Below are positions 1 to 8,033 of a stretch of DNA of 64,000 bases, one piece after another; the stretch's first letter is position 1, and every line of letters starts with the position of its first letter. A model generated the notes under the pieces. That model was not told the DNA's origin, did not search any database, and saw only the letters and a program-made list of their open reading frames with translations. The DNA comes from an uncultured Pseudoalteromonas sp. Lineage in GTDB: Bacteria > Pseudomonadota > Gammaproteobacteria > Enterobacterales > Alteromonadaceae. Made by a program: the position numbers and the translations under genes. The stretch is from positions 62,001-126,000 of the forward strand of contig CANLRB010000001.1 of the NCBI GenBank assembly GCA_947493455.1, written 5' to 3'.

Positions 1-1122
1 AGTCGCAAATGCGCGTCGCTGCGGCAGTAATGGCGCTTTAAAGTCCTGACCTATGGGTAAAATTCGCGCTTGGTTTTTATAGGTCAGTCCTTTTACATGG
101 TTGCCATATTCAACACCGGCGCCCTGATCCCCTTTGTGTTCAACTGCGACCACTAAATAACGGCCATTATAGCTGTCGTGATCATATACATTTAAAATCA
201 CCCCGGGGCGCAATGCGCGGCAATCACTATCAATAATAAGCTGATGGCGCATGGAGTCTAAACTGGTCATGCGCACATCAGCAAGCGCTTTACCCGCACC
301 GGTTGCTTTATAATTTTCACCATAACGGCTGTCGCTACCAGCACCGGGCGTTTTACTTTGGCTTTGGCTATTAAGCGTTAAATCAGCCGGTGCCTCATAG
401 TTGTAATCGTTATAACTTACGCTGTTGCAGTGCAGCGTTGCTTTTTCGCTAAAGGCAAAAATGGTCTCGCTAATGCGAACTTGCCCAGATGGCGCCACAT
501 AACTGAGGTCAATGGCATCAAATTTAGCGGCAAAATCTGCGCTATTTTCGCACACCACAAACTGTGCGCGCCCTTCATTTTGTTCAACAAACCCGTATAC
601 AAAGCCATAGCGACGCATCAGACGCGTGACAAACTGATAGTCGTCTTCATCATACTGCACCACCATATCAAGCTGCGGTCCCTGTGCCTGCATTTGCAAA
701 ATTGCCATCGGAAACCCCGCTTTTTGCAGCACAGTGCGCACAATTGCCGCAGGTGTCATATCGGTAAATATGCGGTTCGAGTGGCTGTGCTTCAGTAAGG
801 TTAAAAACGATGCCAAACGCACGGTGTAATGAAACCCTTGATGGCTTTGGCCATGGGCAATAAAGTAACTGCCAATGCCCGAAATAGTCCGGTTTTCAGT
901 GCCCCATACTGTGGTTAAAGTGATGTCTTTGCCAATCACATGTCCAGCGTTAATTGGCTCCGCACTTTGCATTTCAATATCAAAGTAAAAGTCTTCGCAC
1001 AAACCATCGTGCTCTGAATGAAAACTCAGTACCTGTAATAGTTCACTTGGCAAGCCAGTCACTTCAAGGCTAAAGTGATTTTGATTTGCTTTTGTTAAAT
1101 GAAGATAATTGGCAGTTCCCAT
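1..1122 (-). CDS. vgrG: VgrG (TssI) T6SS spike protein, C-terminus beyond window
   Basis: This is the trimeric spike protein that tips the Hcp tube of the T6SS. The reading frame is open to the left edge (374 codons visible, no stop), so the C-terminal half is missing. The start ATG at 1122 follows a clear AGGAG 5 bases upstream. The visible part has the gp27-like N-terminal pattern of VgrG, including a region reading QLDMVVQYDEDDYQFVTRLM (a typical 'YxEsdfdFltRLme'-like signature) and the SYNDYNYEAP stretch that leads into the OB-fold region. It starts 20 bp after the clpV stop and is the last visible gene of the T6SS operon. Whether it carries a C-terminal effector extension cannot be seen here. 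Confidence 0.95.
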   Translation of the reverse strand, partial: MGTANYLHLTKANQNHFSLEVTGLPSELLQVLSFHSEHDGLCEDFYFDIEMQSAEPINAGHVIGKDITLTTVWGTENRTISGIGSYFIAHGQSHQGFHYTVRLASFLTLLKHSHSNRIFTDMTPAAIVRTVLQKAGFPMAILQMQAQGPQLDMVVQYDEDDYQFVTRLMRRYGFVYGFVEQNEGRAQFVVCENSADFAAKFDAIDLSYVAPSGQVRISETIFAFSEKATLHCNSVSYNDYNYEAPADLTLNSQSQSKTPGAGSDSRYGENYKATGAGKALADVRMTSLDSMRHQLIIDSDCRALRPGVILNVYDHDSYNGRYLVVAVEHKGDQGAGVEYGNHVKGLTYKNQARILPIGQDFKAPLLPQRRAFAT

Positions 1123-1142
1123 GTTTCGCTCCTAATTTCGCA

Positions 1143-3860
1143 TCAAGATGCTGTGTTATCAGCAAAAATAACGTCAATGCGCTGCTCGTCATCAAGGGTC
1201 AGGGTCATTACATCGGGCATATCTTCTTCAGCCATAAAGCCGAGTAAAGATTTAGCGATGCCAGGTAATATTTGCTGCTCAATAACCGCATTAACACGGC
1301 GCGCTCCACTATCACTCAATTGACACTGCTCGCTCAGTTGCGCCACAACCGCACCATCAACTCGCATTGCCATTTGATGTTGCGCCTGCAACCGCGTTGC
1401 AATTGCTTCTAACTTGAGCATTACAATTTGTTTAAGCGCATCTGAATCAAGCGGGTAATACGGCACAATTTCCATTCGCGCCAGTAAGGCGGGCGCAAAG
1501 TGATTAAGTAGGAATGGTTTTATCGATTGCGAAAGGGCTGTTAGCGTAGGTCGCTGCCACGCAGGGTCCGTTTGCTCATCTGGCATTTTATCACCATCAA
1601 CGGATGCCACCTCAGACGCGTTATCAAACTCACTAGTTAATTCATTATCATCGATTAGTGGGCTCTCAGGCGGCGTACACAACTCGATGATTTGTTCAGC
1701 GGCCAAGTTCGAGGTCATTAAAATAACGGTATTGCGAAAATCAATTTCACGGCCTTCACCATCGCGCATGACACCGCGTTCAAACACCTGATAAAACAAG
1801 CTCATTACATCAATATGGGCCTTTTCAACTTCATCGAGCAGTACGACCGAATACGGACGCTGGCGCACCGCTTCAGTGAGTATGCCACCCTCGCCATAAC
1901 CAACATAGCCCGGAGGCGAGCCTTTGAGTTGCGATACCGTATGCGCCTCTTGATACTCGCTCATATTAATCGTGACTAAAAATTTATCACCACCAAACAG
2001 GTGCTCAGCCAGCGCTCGTGCCGTTTCAGTTTTACCAACGCCGGAAGGTCCGGCAAGTAAAAACACACCAAGTGGTGCATCTTCATTGCCAATGCCCGAC
2101 TTAGCAACGCGCAAGCGCTCGGCGATGTTCAACAACGCCCCGTCTTGCCCTACTACTTGCCGAGCCATGGTGCTTTCAAGTTTGATCAGGGTATCGAGTT
2201 GATCCTTAACCATCGAGCCTGCTGGCACGCCAGTCCACTCAGCAATAATTTGCGCGACCGCATCGGCGTCAACTTCAACATGCACACTATTACCGTCGCT
2301 GTTGTGTTGTTTTAAAATATCGCGTAGTGCTTTAACCTCATCAAGCGGTGCGGTGTCATCAAGCGCATTGATTTGTTGCAATACCGCAATTTGCTCGTTG
2401 CGCGCTGATTGCAATGTATCGAGGTGTTGCTGTGCGTTTGCTAATTCGGTGTGTAGTTGCGCAATCGTCGTCTCCTGCTCACTGACCCCCAGTGCTTGTT
2501 CATTTTCAAGGGTCCTAATACGCTGTTCTAAATATCGTATATGTTCACGTTCTGCTTCAATTGAACTTGGCTCAGTGGCGACCGACATGCGCACGCGCGC
2601 TGCTGCCGTATCCAGTACATCAATCGCTTTATCAGGTAAATAACGACCACTAATATAACGCGATGATAAGCTTACAGCCGCTTCGATTGCTTGATCGGTA
2701 ATGGTAATTTGATGATGTGACTGATAGCGCTTTTTAAGGCCACTTAACATCAGCTTTGCAGCTTGCAAACTAGGCTCTTCCACTTTGATTAACTGAAAAC
2801 GGCGCTCTAGTGCAGCATCGCGTTCAAAGTATTTTTTGTATTCGCTCCAAGTTGTTGCCGCTACAGTGCGCAACTCACCGCGAGCAAGGGCAGGTTTTAA
2901 TAAGTTAGCCGCATCACTCATTCCAGCCTCGCCGCCAGCGCCAATTAAAGTATGCGCTTCATCAATAAACATGATTATTGGCTCAGGCGAACTTTTAACC
3001 TCATCAATCACTTGCTTTAAGCGGCGCTCAAATTCACCTTTAACGCCCGCACCCGCTTGCAACAATCCCATGTCGAGTACCATAATACGAACTTGTTTGA
3101 GCTCATGGGGCACCTGCCCTTCAACAATGCGTTGCGCCAGCCCTTCTACAACAGCCGTTTTACCAACACCCGGCTCACCCACTAAAATTGGATTATTTTT
3201 ACGACGACGACACAATACATCAATCGCCATACGAATTTCGTCATTGCGCCCGAGTACCGGATCAATGTCGCCGCGCTGTGCTTTGGCGGTGAGGTCATCG
3301 CAATAGTCGTTCAGCGCTTGCCCCGTTTGCTGCGTATCATGGGTTGGCATCGCCCGCTCTGCGTTTGGTTTAGCTTGCTTACGCTCGCTCGAATCTTGAC
3401 AAATTTTGTCAACCTTTTCGGCTAAAAAGTGCCCGTCGAGCTTGCTAAAATGCGCCGCTAACTGTGTAGCAGGACTAAGAGGAACCAATTCAATAAAGGC
3501 ATCAACTAAAGCCGCACCGGTGATCCAATCGCTTTGATGTTTTACATTTGCGCTTAGCCACGCACGCTCTAACCATTCATATAAGCGTCTTGAAAAAACC
3601 GGTTTACTTTGGTTTACACTATTTTGTTCACTCAAGAACGTCAGCGTGTCATGCCATATAGCATCTTGGTCAAGATTAAAAAATTCGAAAATACAGTCAA
3701 GATCACCACGACTGCCCTCTTCCATCAGTTTAATGAGTAAATGTTCAGGCAGCACTTCATAGTGGCCACGGCTTGTCGCAAACCCAGCTGCTGCTTCTAG
3801 CGCCGTTGCCGTGTGCGTATTCAATTTATCGATGAGTTGCTTAATACCTTTTGCGTCCAT
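1143..3860 (-). CDS. clpV: TssH/ClpV, T6SS sheath-disassembly AAA+ ATPase
   Basis: A ClpB-type double AAA+ unfoldase that recycles the contracted TssB/TssC sheath in the cytoplasm. The 905-residue length fits ClpV. The N-terminal Clp_N domain covers about residues 1-150. The first AAA+ domain has Walker A GEPGVGKT at 228-235 and Walker B IMFIDEAH near 297-303. A coiled middle domain follows, then a second Walker A AGPSGVGKT near residue 602-611 and Walker B VVLLDEVEKAH. An acidic insert rich in D/E/S lies between sensor-1 of the second AAA+ domain (ILMTSNLA) and the following helix, which is longer than in ClpB. It sits between tssG (9 bp upstream) and vgrG in the operon. The T6SS context favours ClpV over housekeeping ClpB. 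Confidence 0.96.
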   Translation of the reverse strand: MDAKGIKQLIDKLNTHTATALEAAAGFATSRGHYEVLPEHLLIKLMEEGSRGDLDCIFEFFNLDQDAIWHDTLTFLSEQNSVNQSKPVFSRRLYEWLERAWLSANVKHQSDWITGAALVDAFIELVPLSPATQLAAHFSKLDGHFLAEKVDKICQDSSERKQAKPNAERAMPTHDTQQTGQALNDYCDDLTAKAQRGDIDPVLGRNDEIRMAIDVLCRRRKNNPILVGEPGVGKTAVVEGLAQRIVEGQVPHELKQVRIMVLDMGLLQAGAGVKGEFERRLKQVIDEVKSSPEPIIMFIDEAHTLIGAGGEAGMSDAANLLKPALARGELRTVAATTWSEYKKYFERDAALERRFQLIKVEEPSLQAAKLMLSGLKKRYQSHHQITITDQAIEAAVSLSSRYISGRYLPDKAIDVLDTAAARVRMSVATEPSSIEAEREHIRYLEQRIRTLENEQALGVSEQETTIAQLHTELANAQQHLDTLQSARNEQIAVLQQINALDDTAPLDEVKALRDILKQHNSDGNSVHVEVDADAVAQIIAEWTGVPAGSMVKDQLDTLIKLESTMARQVVGQDGALLNIAERLRVAKSGIGNEDAPLGVFLLAGPSGVGKTETARALAEHLFGGDKFLVTINMSEYQEAHTVSQLKGSPPGYVGYGEGGILTEAVRQRPYSVVLLDEVEKAHIDVMSLFYQVFERGVMRDGEGREIDFRNTVILMTSNLAAEQIIELCTPPESPLIDDNELTSEFDNASEVASVDGDKMPDEQTDPAWQRPTLTALSQSIKPFLLNHFAPALLARMEIVPYYPLDSDALKQIVMLKLEAIATRLQAQHQMAMRVDGAVVAQLSEQCQLSDSGARRVNAVIEQQILPGIAKSLLGFMAEEDMPDVMTLTLDDEQRIDVIFADNTAS

Positions 3861-3869
3861 TTCGTTTCC

Positions 3870-4895
3870 TTATACTGATCCGTGAACATTCAATTGCGTG
3901 CTGCTACGAGCGTTATAAGCACGCTCAAATTGCACTTGTTCAAACTCTAATTGTTGTAATTTTTGTGACACATCACCCAAGCAGGTGTCTTGTCCTAATA
4001 TTTGTTGTTGGCCAAGTTTTTTAGCCGACATTGATGATGTTTCAACCTCAATTGCCACGCGCCATGGCACTAGGCTTGCCAATTGATTTTGCAGCAACAT
4101 ATAAAGCTGCTGCCCTAGCTCACCAGTGGGCTGTAATTGCTTTGCAATGCCCTCTTCTACAGGGCCAATCTGAATGGCAACCGCTTCGCCTGTGCTAAGC
4201 GCCCGCGATCCCAAAATGCTACTTTCACCTAGCACCGCACTGTCGGCATGATTAAGTTTGCTGGGAGTAGAAATAACATGCCAACGCGGCGTTTTGTCAT
4301 TCACTTCAATGCAGGGTAAATTTAATTGCACTTTTAATAGCTGACCAAGCCCTGCTGCACTATTTTGCTTAAGGCTCGATACACCACTATGCACGCGATT
4401 ATTTGCCATACTGAGCAGCACCGCATCGAGCATTGCATCAAACTGCTGTGCACCAATGCCGTCACAGGTTACTTGGCCTTTTTTCCAAGCTTGAAAAACA
4501 TGGCAGTAAATAAAATGATTAAACATATCTAAAAACTGGCGAGTGCGCGCACCACAGTCATCATCAAGCGCGGCTTGCTCTAAAATATAATGTGGCATCG
4601 CCGCATCAAGCCCGTATAAGCCTAAAAAGGATGTTTCTAGGGTGATCACCCCAGACCCATGTGGGCAAATAAAACACGCGCGAACATCGGCCGCAGGAAA
4701 ACCGAGTTCTTTGGATGGTTTAAACCGCACCCGCTGACTAATGCCCGACTCAATTTCACCGTCGATTGCCCAATGTTGTTCAAGCAAGCTCATTGCTCGA
4801 AACAAGCTAAAACGCCATGGGGTTTCAAGCAATTCACTGATCGCATCGGGAATTTTGGCCCAGGTTGGGTTTGCTACACGCGCCGCGTTATTCAT
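3870..4895 (-). CDS. tssG: TssG, T6SS baseplate wedge subunit
   Basis: TssG belongs to the T6SS baseplate wedge (TssE-F-G-K) on which tube and sheath polymerise. The chosen start, giving MNNAARVANPTWAK and 341 residues, makes an ATGA overlap with the tssF stop codon. A longer in-frame extension upstream would overlap tssF by more than 80 bp and lacks family-like residues. The N-terminal sequence (LLETPWRFSLFRAMSLLEQHW, family pattern 'pyrFdFFqavrlLE') and the later VRFKPSKELGFPAADV (family 'irfrpslsLgFPasdI') identify ImpH/TssG. It lies directly downstream of tssF and 9 bp upstream of clpV, the common order E-F-G-H. Confidence 0.93.
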   Translation of the reverse strand: MNNAARVANPTWAKIPDAISELLETPWRFSLFRAMSLLEQHWAIDGEIESGISQRVRFKPSKELGFPAADVRACFICPHGSGVITLETSFLGLYGLDAAMPHYILEQAALDDDCGARTRQFLDMFNHFIYCHVFQAWKKGQVTCDGIGAQQFDAMLDAVLLSMANNRVHSGVSSLKQNSAAGLGQLLKVQLNLPCIEVNDKTPRWHVISTPSKLNHADSAVLGESSILGSRALSTGEAVAIQIGPVEEGIAKQLQPTGELGQQLYMLLQNQLASLVPWRVAIEVETSSMSAKKLGQQQILGQDTCLGDVSQKLQQLEFEQVQFERAYNARSSTQLNVHGSV

Positions 4896-6610
4896 ATTTG
4901 ACGACTCTTGCCGGAGGCAATATCCCATTGCCACTGGGTATAACTTGGTAGGCACACGGCGGTGGTTTGCACACATTCATTAAGCGGCGCATACAAAATA
5001 AAAAACTGATGTAATACCGTGCAAAAGTGATGAATATCAGCCAAACACACAAATTTTGCTTCATCGAGTTCCAGCTTAATATCAATGCCTTTAATAAACA
5101 CACCGCGTTTAACAAGGCTCACAGGCGCTGTTGTCACCGACTTAATACTTTCAATGCGGTTGCGATTTTCATTGCGCTTTGACCAATCAAACACAGCCAA
5201 TAGCTTTTGCAATTCTAGCGCTGAGGTAAACTGCGAAAACTTAAGATTTAAAATGCTGATCAGTTGCCAGTGCTGGCATTGTTGAGGCCGTGGCGTGTAT
5301 TGGCTTGGACGCGTAATATTGCCCACTTTGACGACATGGGGCATATCATTTTGCCCTTTATTTAAGTCGCCTTCTTGCAAAAGCTGACGTGGCCAACCGC
5401 CGTTAAATGCAGTTAGTGACAGTGACAAGGTTTCTTGATTAGATTGCTTTACAAGCGGCACTTGCACATAGTAAGTGGCAATCGGTCCACTCACTTGGCG
5501 CTGGACCAACGAATAGAGACGCGTTTCATCTTGAAATACGCTTTTGTATCGAGATAGGTAGTCAAACTCCTGTCCAGTGTGTGCATTACGACCGACAATT
5601 TTATCCACACTAAAGGTATGTACATACTGGGTGTTGTCTTTGTCAGCAACAACCATATATTCGTTATTGTTATGCTCAATATGGATTGGTTCACCATCTT
5701 GTTCATATAAATTAACCGCTTGCACACAGTTAAGGCGAATATTATCGGTGCCGAGCTGATGCCCCGGCGGCAGTTTGACCGCACTTTCAAATTTAAGCGT
5801 AAAGCGGTGGTTATTTTTTGGAAACACCACCTCGTCAAGTCCGCTGAGTTCAACAAAGTAATGGCGGTCTTTGGCATTAAAATAGTCGAGTAATAAACTG
5901 TAACCTGGGTGTGATTGGGCCGCAGTAGGTAAAACAGCGCCGTCGATTTCGGCAAAACTATGGCGGCACTGACTGTCGCGTAACTGGCAATCAAATTCGC
6001 GGTGCTCGGCACCAAAATCAACCGTAACCGGTCGCACTGCTGTGGTCAAAAACTGGCTTAAACTACTTGAAAGCGGCGTGTCGCCATGTAAGTAAAAACG
6101 TAATGACCGTAAATCGTAATTTTCTTTTTCGCCGCGACAACACCATTGCAACGTAATTGACAGCTCACCGCCGCGATGGTTTTCGTTATAATCAACCGCT
6201 TCAATAGTCAAGGGTACGAGTGTGGTGTCGGTAACAGTCGAAAAGTAACAGGTGAGATTTTCGCGATTTGGGCTGCCATTTTTGACCGTAGTGCCCCGCT
6301 TAATTGCCAAGCTCGATTGCATCATCGACAGCGGTTGAAACTGCAACACAGTCGTGGATGGATAATCGCCCACCAATAATGGGCACAATTGCCTTAATAC
6401 ATGCTCCGATACTTCGGGTAAGGTTTCATCAAGGCGCTTTTGTGTATAAGCACTTAAATACGCCACCCCTTCGAGCAAGCGTTCAATGTGGGGGTCACGA
6501 TCCTTTAGTGAATCAATATTTAAAAAACCTGCGTGCTCAGGGTAATGCTCGGCAAATTGCTTGCCCGCAATATTGAGTAGTCGCATTTGTGCATCAAAAT
6601 ACTGTTGCAT
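4892..6610 (-). CDS. tssF: TssF, T6SS baseplate wedge subunit
   Basis: TssF (ImpG/VasA family) forms the core of the T6SS baseplate wedge with TssG. The start at MQQYFDAQMRLL gives 572 residues, normal for the family, and lies one base after the tssE stop. The track of upstream residues is Cys/Arg-rich and read through tssE, so it was excluded. Family hallmarks include the N-terminal 'YFdaqmrlLniagkqFaehyPEhA' type segment and 'DPHIERLLEGVAYLSAYTQKRLDE' around residues 35-60, followed by VLRQLCPLLVGDYPSTTVLQF. The 3' end overlaps tssG by 4 bp, implying translational coupling. Confidence 0.94.
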   Translation of the reverse strand: MQQYFDAQMRLLNIAGKQFAEHYPEHAGFLNIDSLKDRDPHIERLLEGVAYLSAYTQKRLDETLPEVSEHVLRQLCPLLVGDYPSTTVLQFQPLSMMQSSLAIKRGTTVKNGSPNRENLTCYFSTVTDTTLVPLTIEAVDYNENHRGGELSITLQWCCRGEKENYDLRSLRFYLHGDTPLSSSLSQFLTTAVRPVTVDFGAEHREFDCQLRDSQCRHSFAEIDGAVLPTAAQSHPGYSLLLDYFNAKDRHYFVELSGLDEVVFPKNNHRFTLKFESAVKLPPGHQLGTDNIRLNCVQAVNLYEQDGEPIHIEHNNNEYMVVADKDNTQYVHTFSVDKIVGRNAHTGQEFDYLSRYKSVFQDETRLYSLVQRQVSGPIATYYVQVPLVKQSNQETLSLSLTAFNGGWPRQLLQEGDLNKGQNDMPHVVKVGNITRPSQYTPRPQQCQHWQLISILNLKFSQFTSALELQKLLAVFDWSKRNENRNRIESIKSVTTAPVSLVKRGVFIKGIDIKLELDEAKFVCLADIHHFCTVLHQFFILYAPLNECVQTTAVCLPSYTQWQWDIASGKSRQI

Positions 6611-6611
6611 G

Positions 6612-7046
6612 TTAAAAACCCTGTTGCCTATTTTGATAGCCGTTATCACGCTTTTGCACCGGCGACACATTCGCTTTGCCGCCAGAGGCAAACCGTGTAT
6701 TTAATCGAATTGTCTTACCAGAGCTTAAATACGCAGTGATATCAAAGCGGATAACGCAATTGTCTTCTTTGATATCAATGGGTACTACGTTAACCCGGCT
6801 CACCCGTGGCTCGTATTTTTCAATCAGCTTTTTTACTTCAAGAGCCAGTTCATGCTGTGAATAGGGTAAACCTTCATAAATATCTTCCACATCAGGTAAG
6901 CCATAATCAGCCAAATGGTGTAAGACACCGCGTCGCGCATTGAGTAACGAAGTTAAATGTGTCACCACACTTTGTGCGTGTAGCACTTCGCTTTCTTGTT
7001 GACCTGTGCGCACGCCGTCTCGGCCCAAAATATTAAATAACGCCAT
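6612..7046 (-). CDS. tssE: TssE, gp25-like T6SS baseplate protein
   Basis: A 144-residue homologue of phage T4 gp25, which connects the baseplate wedge to the sheath and starts sheath polymerisation. Family features are the N-terminal helix, the LNARRGVLHHLADYGLPD segment (family 'LLNtRrGsspldpdYGlpDl'), and the central YEPRVSRVNVVP strand motif followed by VIRFDITAYL. The C-terminal 20 residues are polar and probably disordered. It is preceded by hcp, separated by a hairpin, and followed after one base by tssF. Confidence 0.93.
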   Translation of the reverse strand: MALFNILGRDGVRTGQQESEVLHAQSVVTHLTSLLNARRGVLHHLADYGLPDVEDIYEGLPYSQHELALEVKKLIEKYEPRVSRVNVVPIDIKEDNCVIRFDITAYLSSGKTIRLNTRFASGGKANVSPVQKRDNGYQNRQQGF

Positions 7047-7057
7047 ATTGTACCTAA

Positions 7058-7089
7058 CAAAAATTAGAAATAGGGCACCGTAGTGCCCT
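7058..7089 (-). terminator. Terminator-like hairpin between hcp and tssE
   Basis: On the minus strand a perfect 7-bp stem (AGGGCAC / GTGCCCT, 7072-7089) closes a UACG tetraloop, an exceptionally stable loop type, and is followed by a T-rich stretch (ATTTCTAATTTTTG). It lies 24 bp after the hcp stop and 25 bp before the tssE start. It probably terminates part of the hcp transcript, or protects its 3' end, so that hcp is made in excess over the baseplate genes. Confidence 0.65.
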
Positions 7090-7113
7090 GAGTTTGCGGT
7101 CTAAATGAATTAA

Positions 7114-7599
7114 TTAACGACCTTCAGTCCAAGAGTCTGAGAATTCAATATTGCCATCTAGGTATGTCCATGTGATGCGCTTGTAACGCATGCACACAGT
7201 TTCTAGGTGCGGGTAACGCTCTTTATCAAGGTCTTTCACATTGTGCATTGTTGGTGTGATCGACGTGATTTTTACATCTTCCAATGTGTGACGGAAATAC
7301 TCGCGTTCTGTACCTGTATCATCAATACGGTACCACTTAAGTTCCAACTGTTTTAAAGTTTGACCATTTGAACACGCCTTATATAAATAAGGGGTTGCAG
7401 CATCAACAGCTTTAGTGATCACAAACGGTTCGTGCTTACGCGTACCGGTTAGTTCACCTGTGTCGTTATCAGTTGGGATACGTAATTCGTGATCAAAGTG
7501 TAAAATTTCGATCGAACCTTCACGCTCAGCAACTGTTACTGAACCATTTACGTCATTTCCTTGGTCATCCTTTAACCACATATACGCTGGAATTGCCAT
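7114..7599 (-). CDS. hcp: Hcp (TssD), T6SS inner tube protein
   Basis: Hcp hexamers stack to form the tube expelled by the T6SS. The 161-residue length and sequence match the family: N-terminal AIPAYMWLKDDQG, then GSIEILHFDHEL, GTRKHEPFVITKAVDAATP, and C-terminal LETVCMRYKRITWTYLDGNIEFSDSW. The start is preceded by AAGGAG nine bases upstream. It lies alone between a 434-bp upstream gap full of inverted repeats and a hairpin downstream, unlike the otherwise compact operon. This fits the high stoichiometry required of Hcp. No C-terminal effector extension is present. Confidence 0.97.
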   Translation of the reverse strand: MAIPAYMWLKDDQGNDVNGSVTVAEREGSIEILHFDHELRIPTDNDTGELTGTRKHEPFVITKAVDAATPYLYKACSNGQTLKQLELKWYRIDDTGTEREYFRHTLEDVKITSITPTMHNVKDLDKERYPHLETVCMRYKRITWTYLDGNIEFSDSWTEGR

Positions 7600-8033
7600 T
7601 TCACATTTCTCCTTTTAAAATTAAGTTTGTTTCCTATAAGTGGCATATGGCAGGCCAAGGCAACTTGGCCTGCTCCCCAAAAAGCGGCGCGCTTTATGCC
7701 ATTGGGGAAACATGTCCCGAATTGGCTGCAACCAATTCGGGGCAATTTTTTAATTCTTGTGCCTTTTAACCCGCTCAATGCAGTCAAAAACCGGTACTAA
7801 AAACAGCATTTGTATGGCTAGTATCGTCAAGATAGTCGCGAGCAATTGACTACAATGTCTCCGATATGCACAAACAAAAAACAATGTATTGCGCCTGCAC
7901 TACCAATGACACCTACTAGTGACCCCATAAATGCAAACTCAGCATCAGCATAATTGGCGCAGTAATTGCGTTGTATAAGCACAAACCGCCAATTAACACA
8001 TTAAATTTGCTTCATTGGCGGCTCAGGCAACGC
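7600..8033. other. Inverted-repeat-rich gap between tssC and hcp
   Basis: No credible gene is seen in these 434 bp. There are four inverted repeats: 7650-7673 (10-bp perfect stem GCAGGCCAAG/CTTGGCCTGC, loop GCAA); 7681-7695 (AAAGCG/CGCTTT, with TTTTT beyond it on the minus strand); 7716-7741 (10-bp perfect stem CCCGAATTGG/CCAATTCGGG); and 7986-8021 (8-bp stem CCGCCAAT/ATTGGCGG with a 20-nt loop, followed on the minus strand by TTTGTGCTT). The last is close to the tssC stop and may attenuate read-through. The gap probably holds a separate hcp promoter and a structured leader. Confidence 0.6.
7716..7751 (+). terminator. Strong hairpin with T-run (plus-strand orientation)
   Basis: A perfect 10-bp stem (7716-7725 with 7732-7741) and 6-nt loop are followed on the plus strand by GCAATTTTTT, the form of a Rho-independent terminator. 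No plus-strand gene precedes it, so it either blocks antisense transcription entering the T6SS operon, ends a small plus-strand RNA, or acts simply as a leader hairpin of the hcp mRNA. Confidence 0.5.

Noticed and set aside
2302-3306. Ser/Arg/Cys-rich plus-strand frames opposite clpV
   Set aside because: They lie fully inside the well-supported clpV gene and show antisense codon composition.
4896-4976. N-terminal extension of tssG
   Set aside because: It would lie within tssF; the ATGA overlap at 4892-4895 and family alignment support the shorter start.
7572-7787. 71-codon minus-strand frame spanning the hcp start and the hairpins
   Set aside because: It overlaps the beginning of hcp in another frame and runs through the inverted repeats; its composition is not protein-like.
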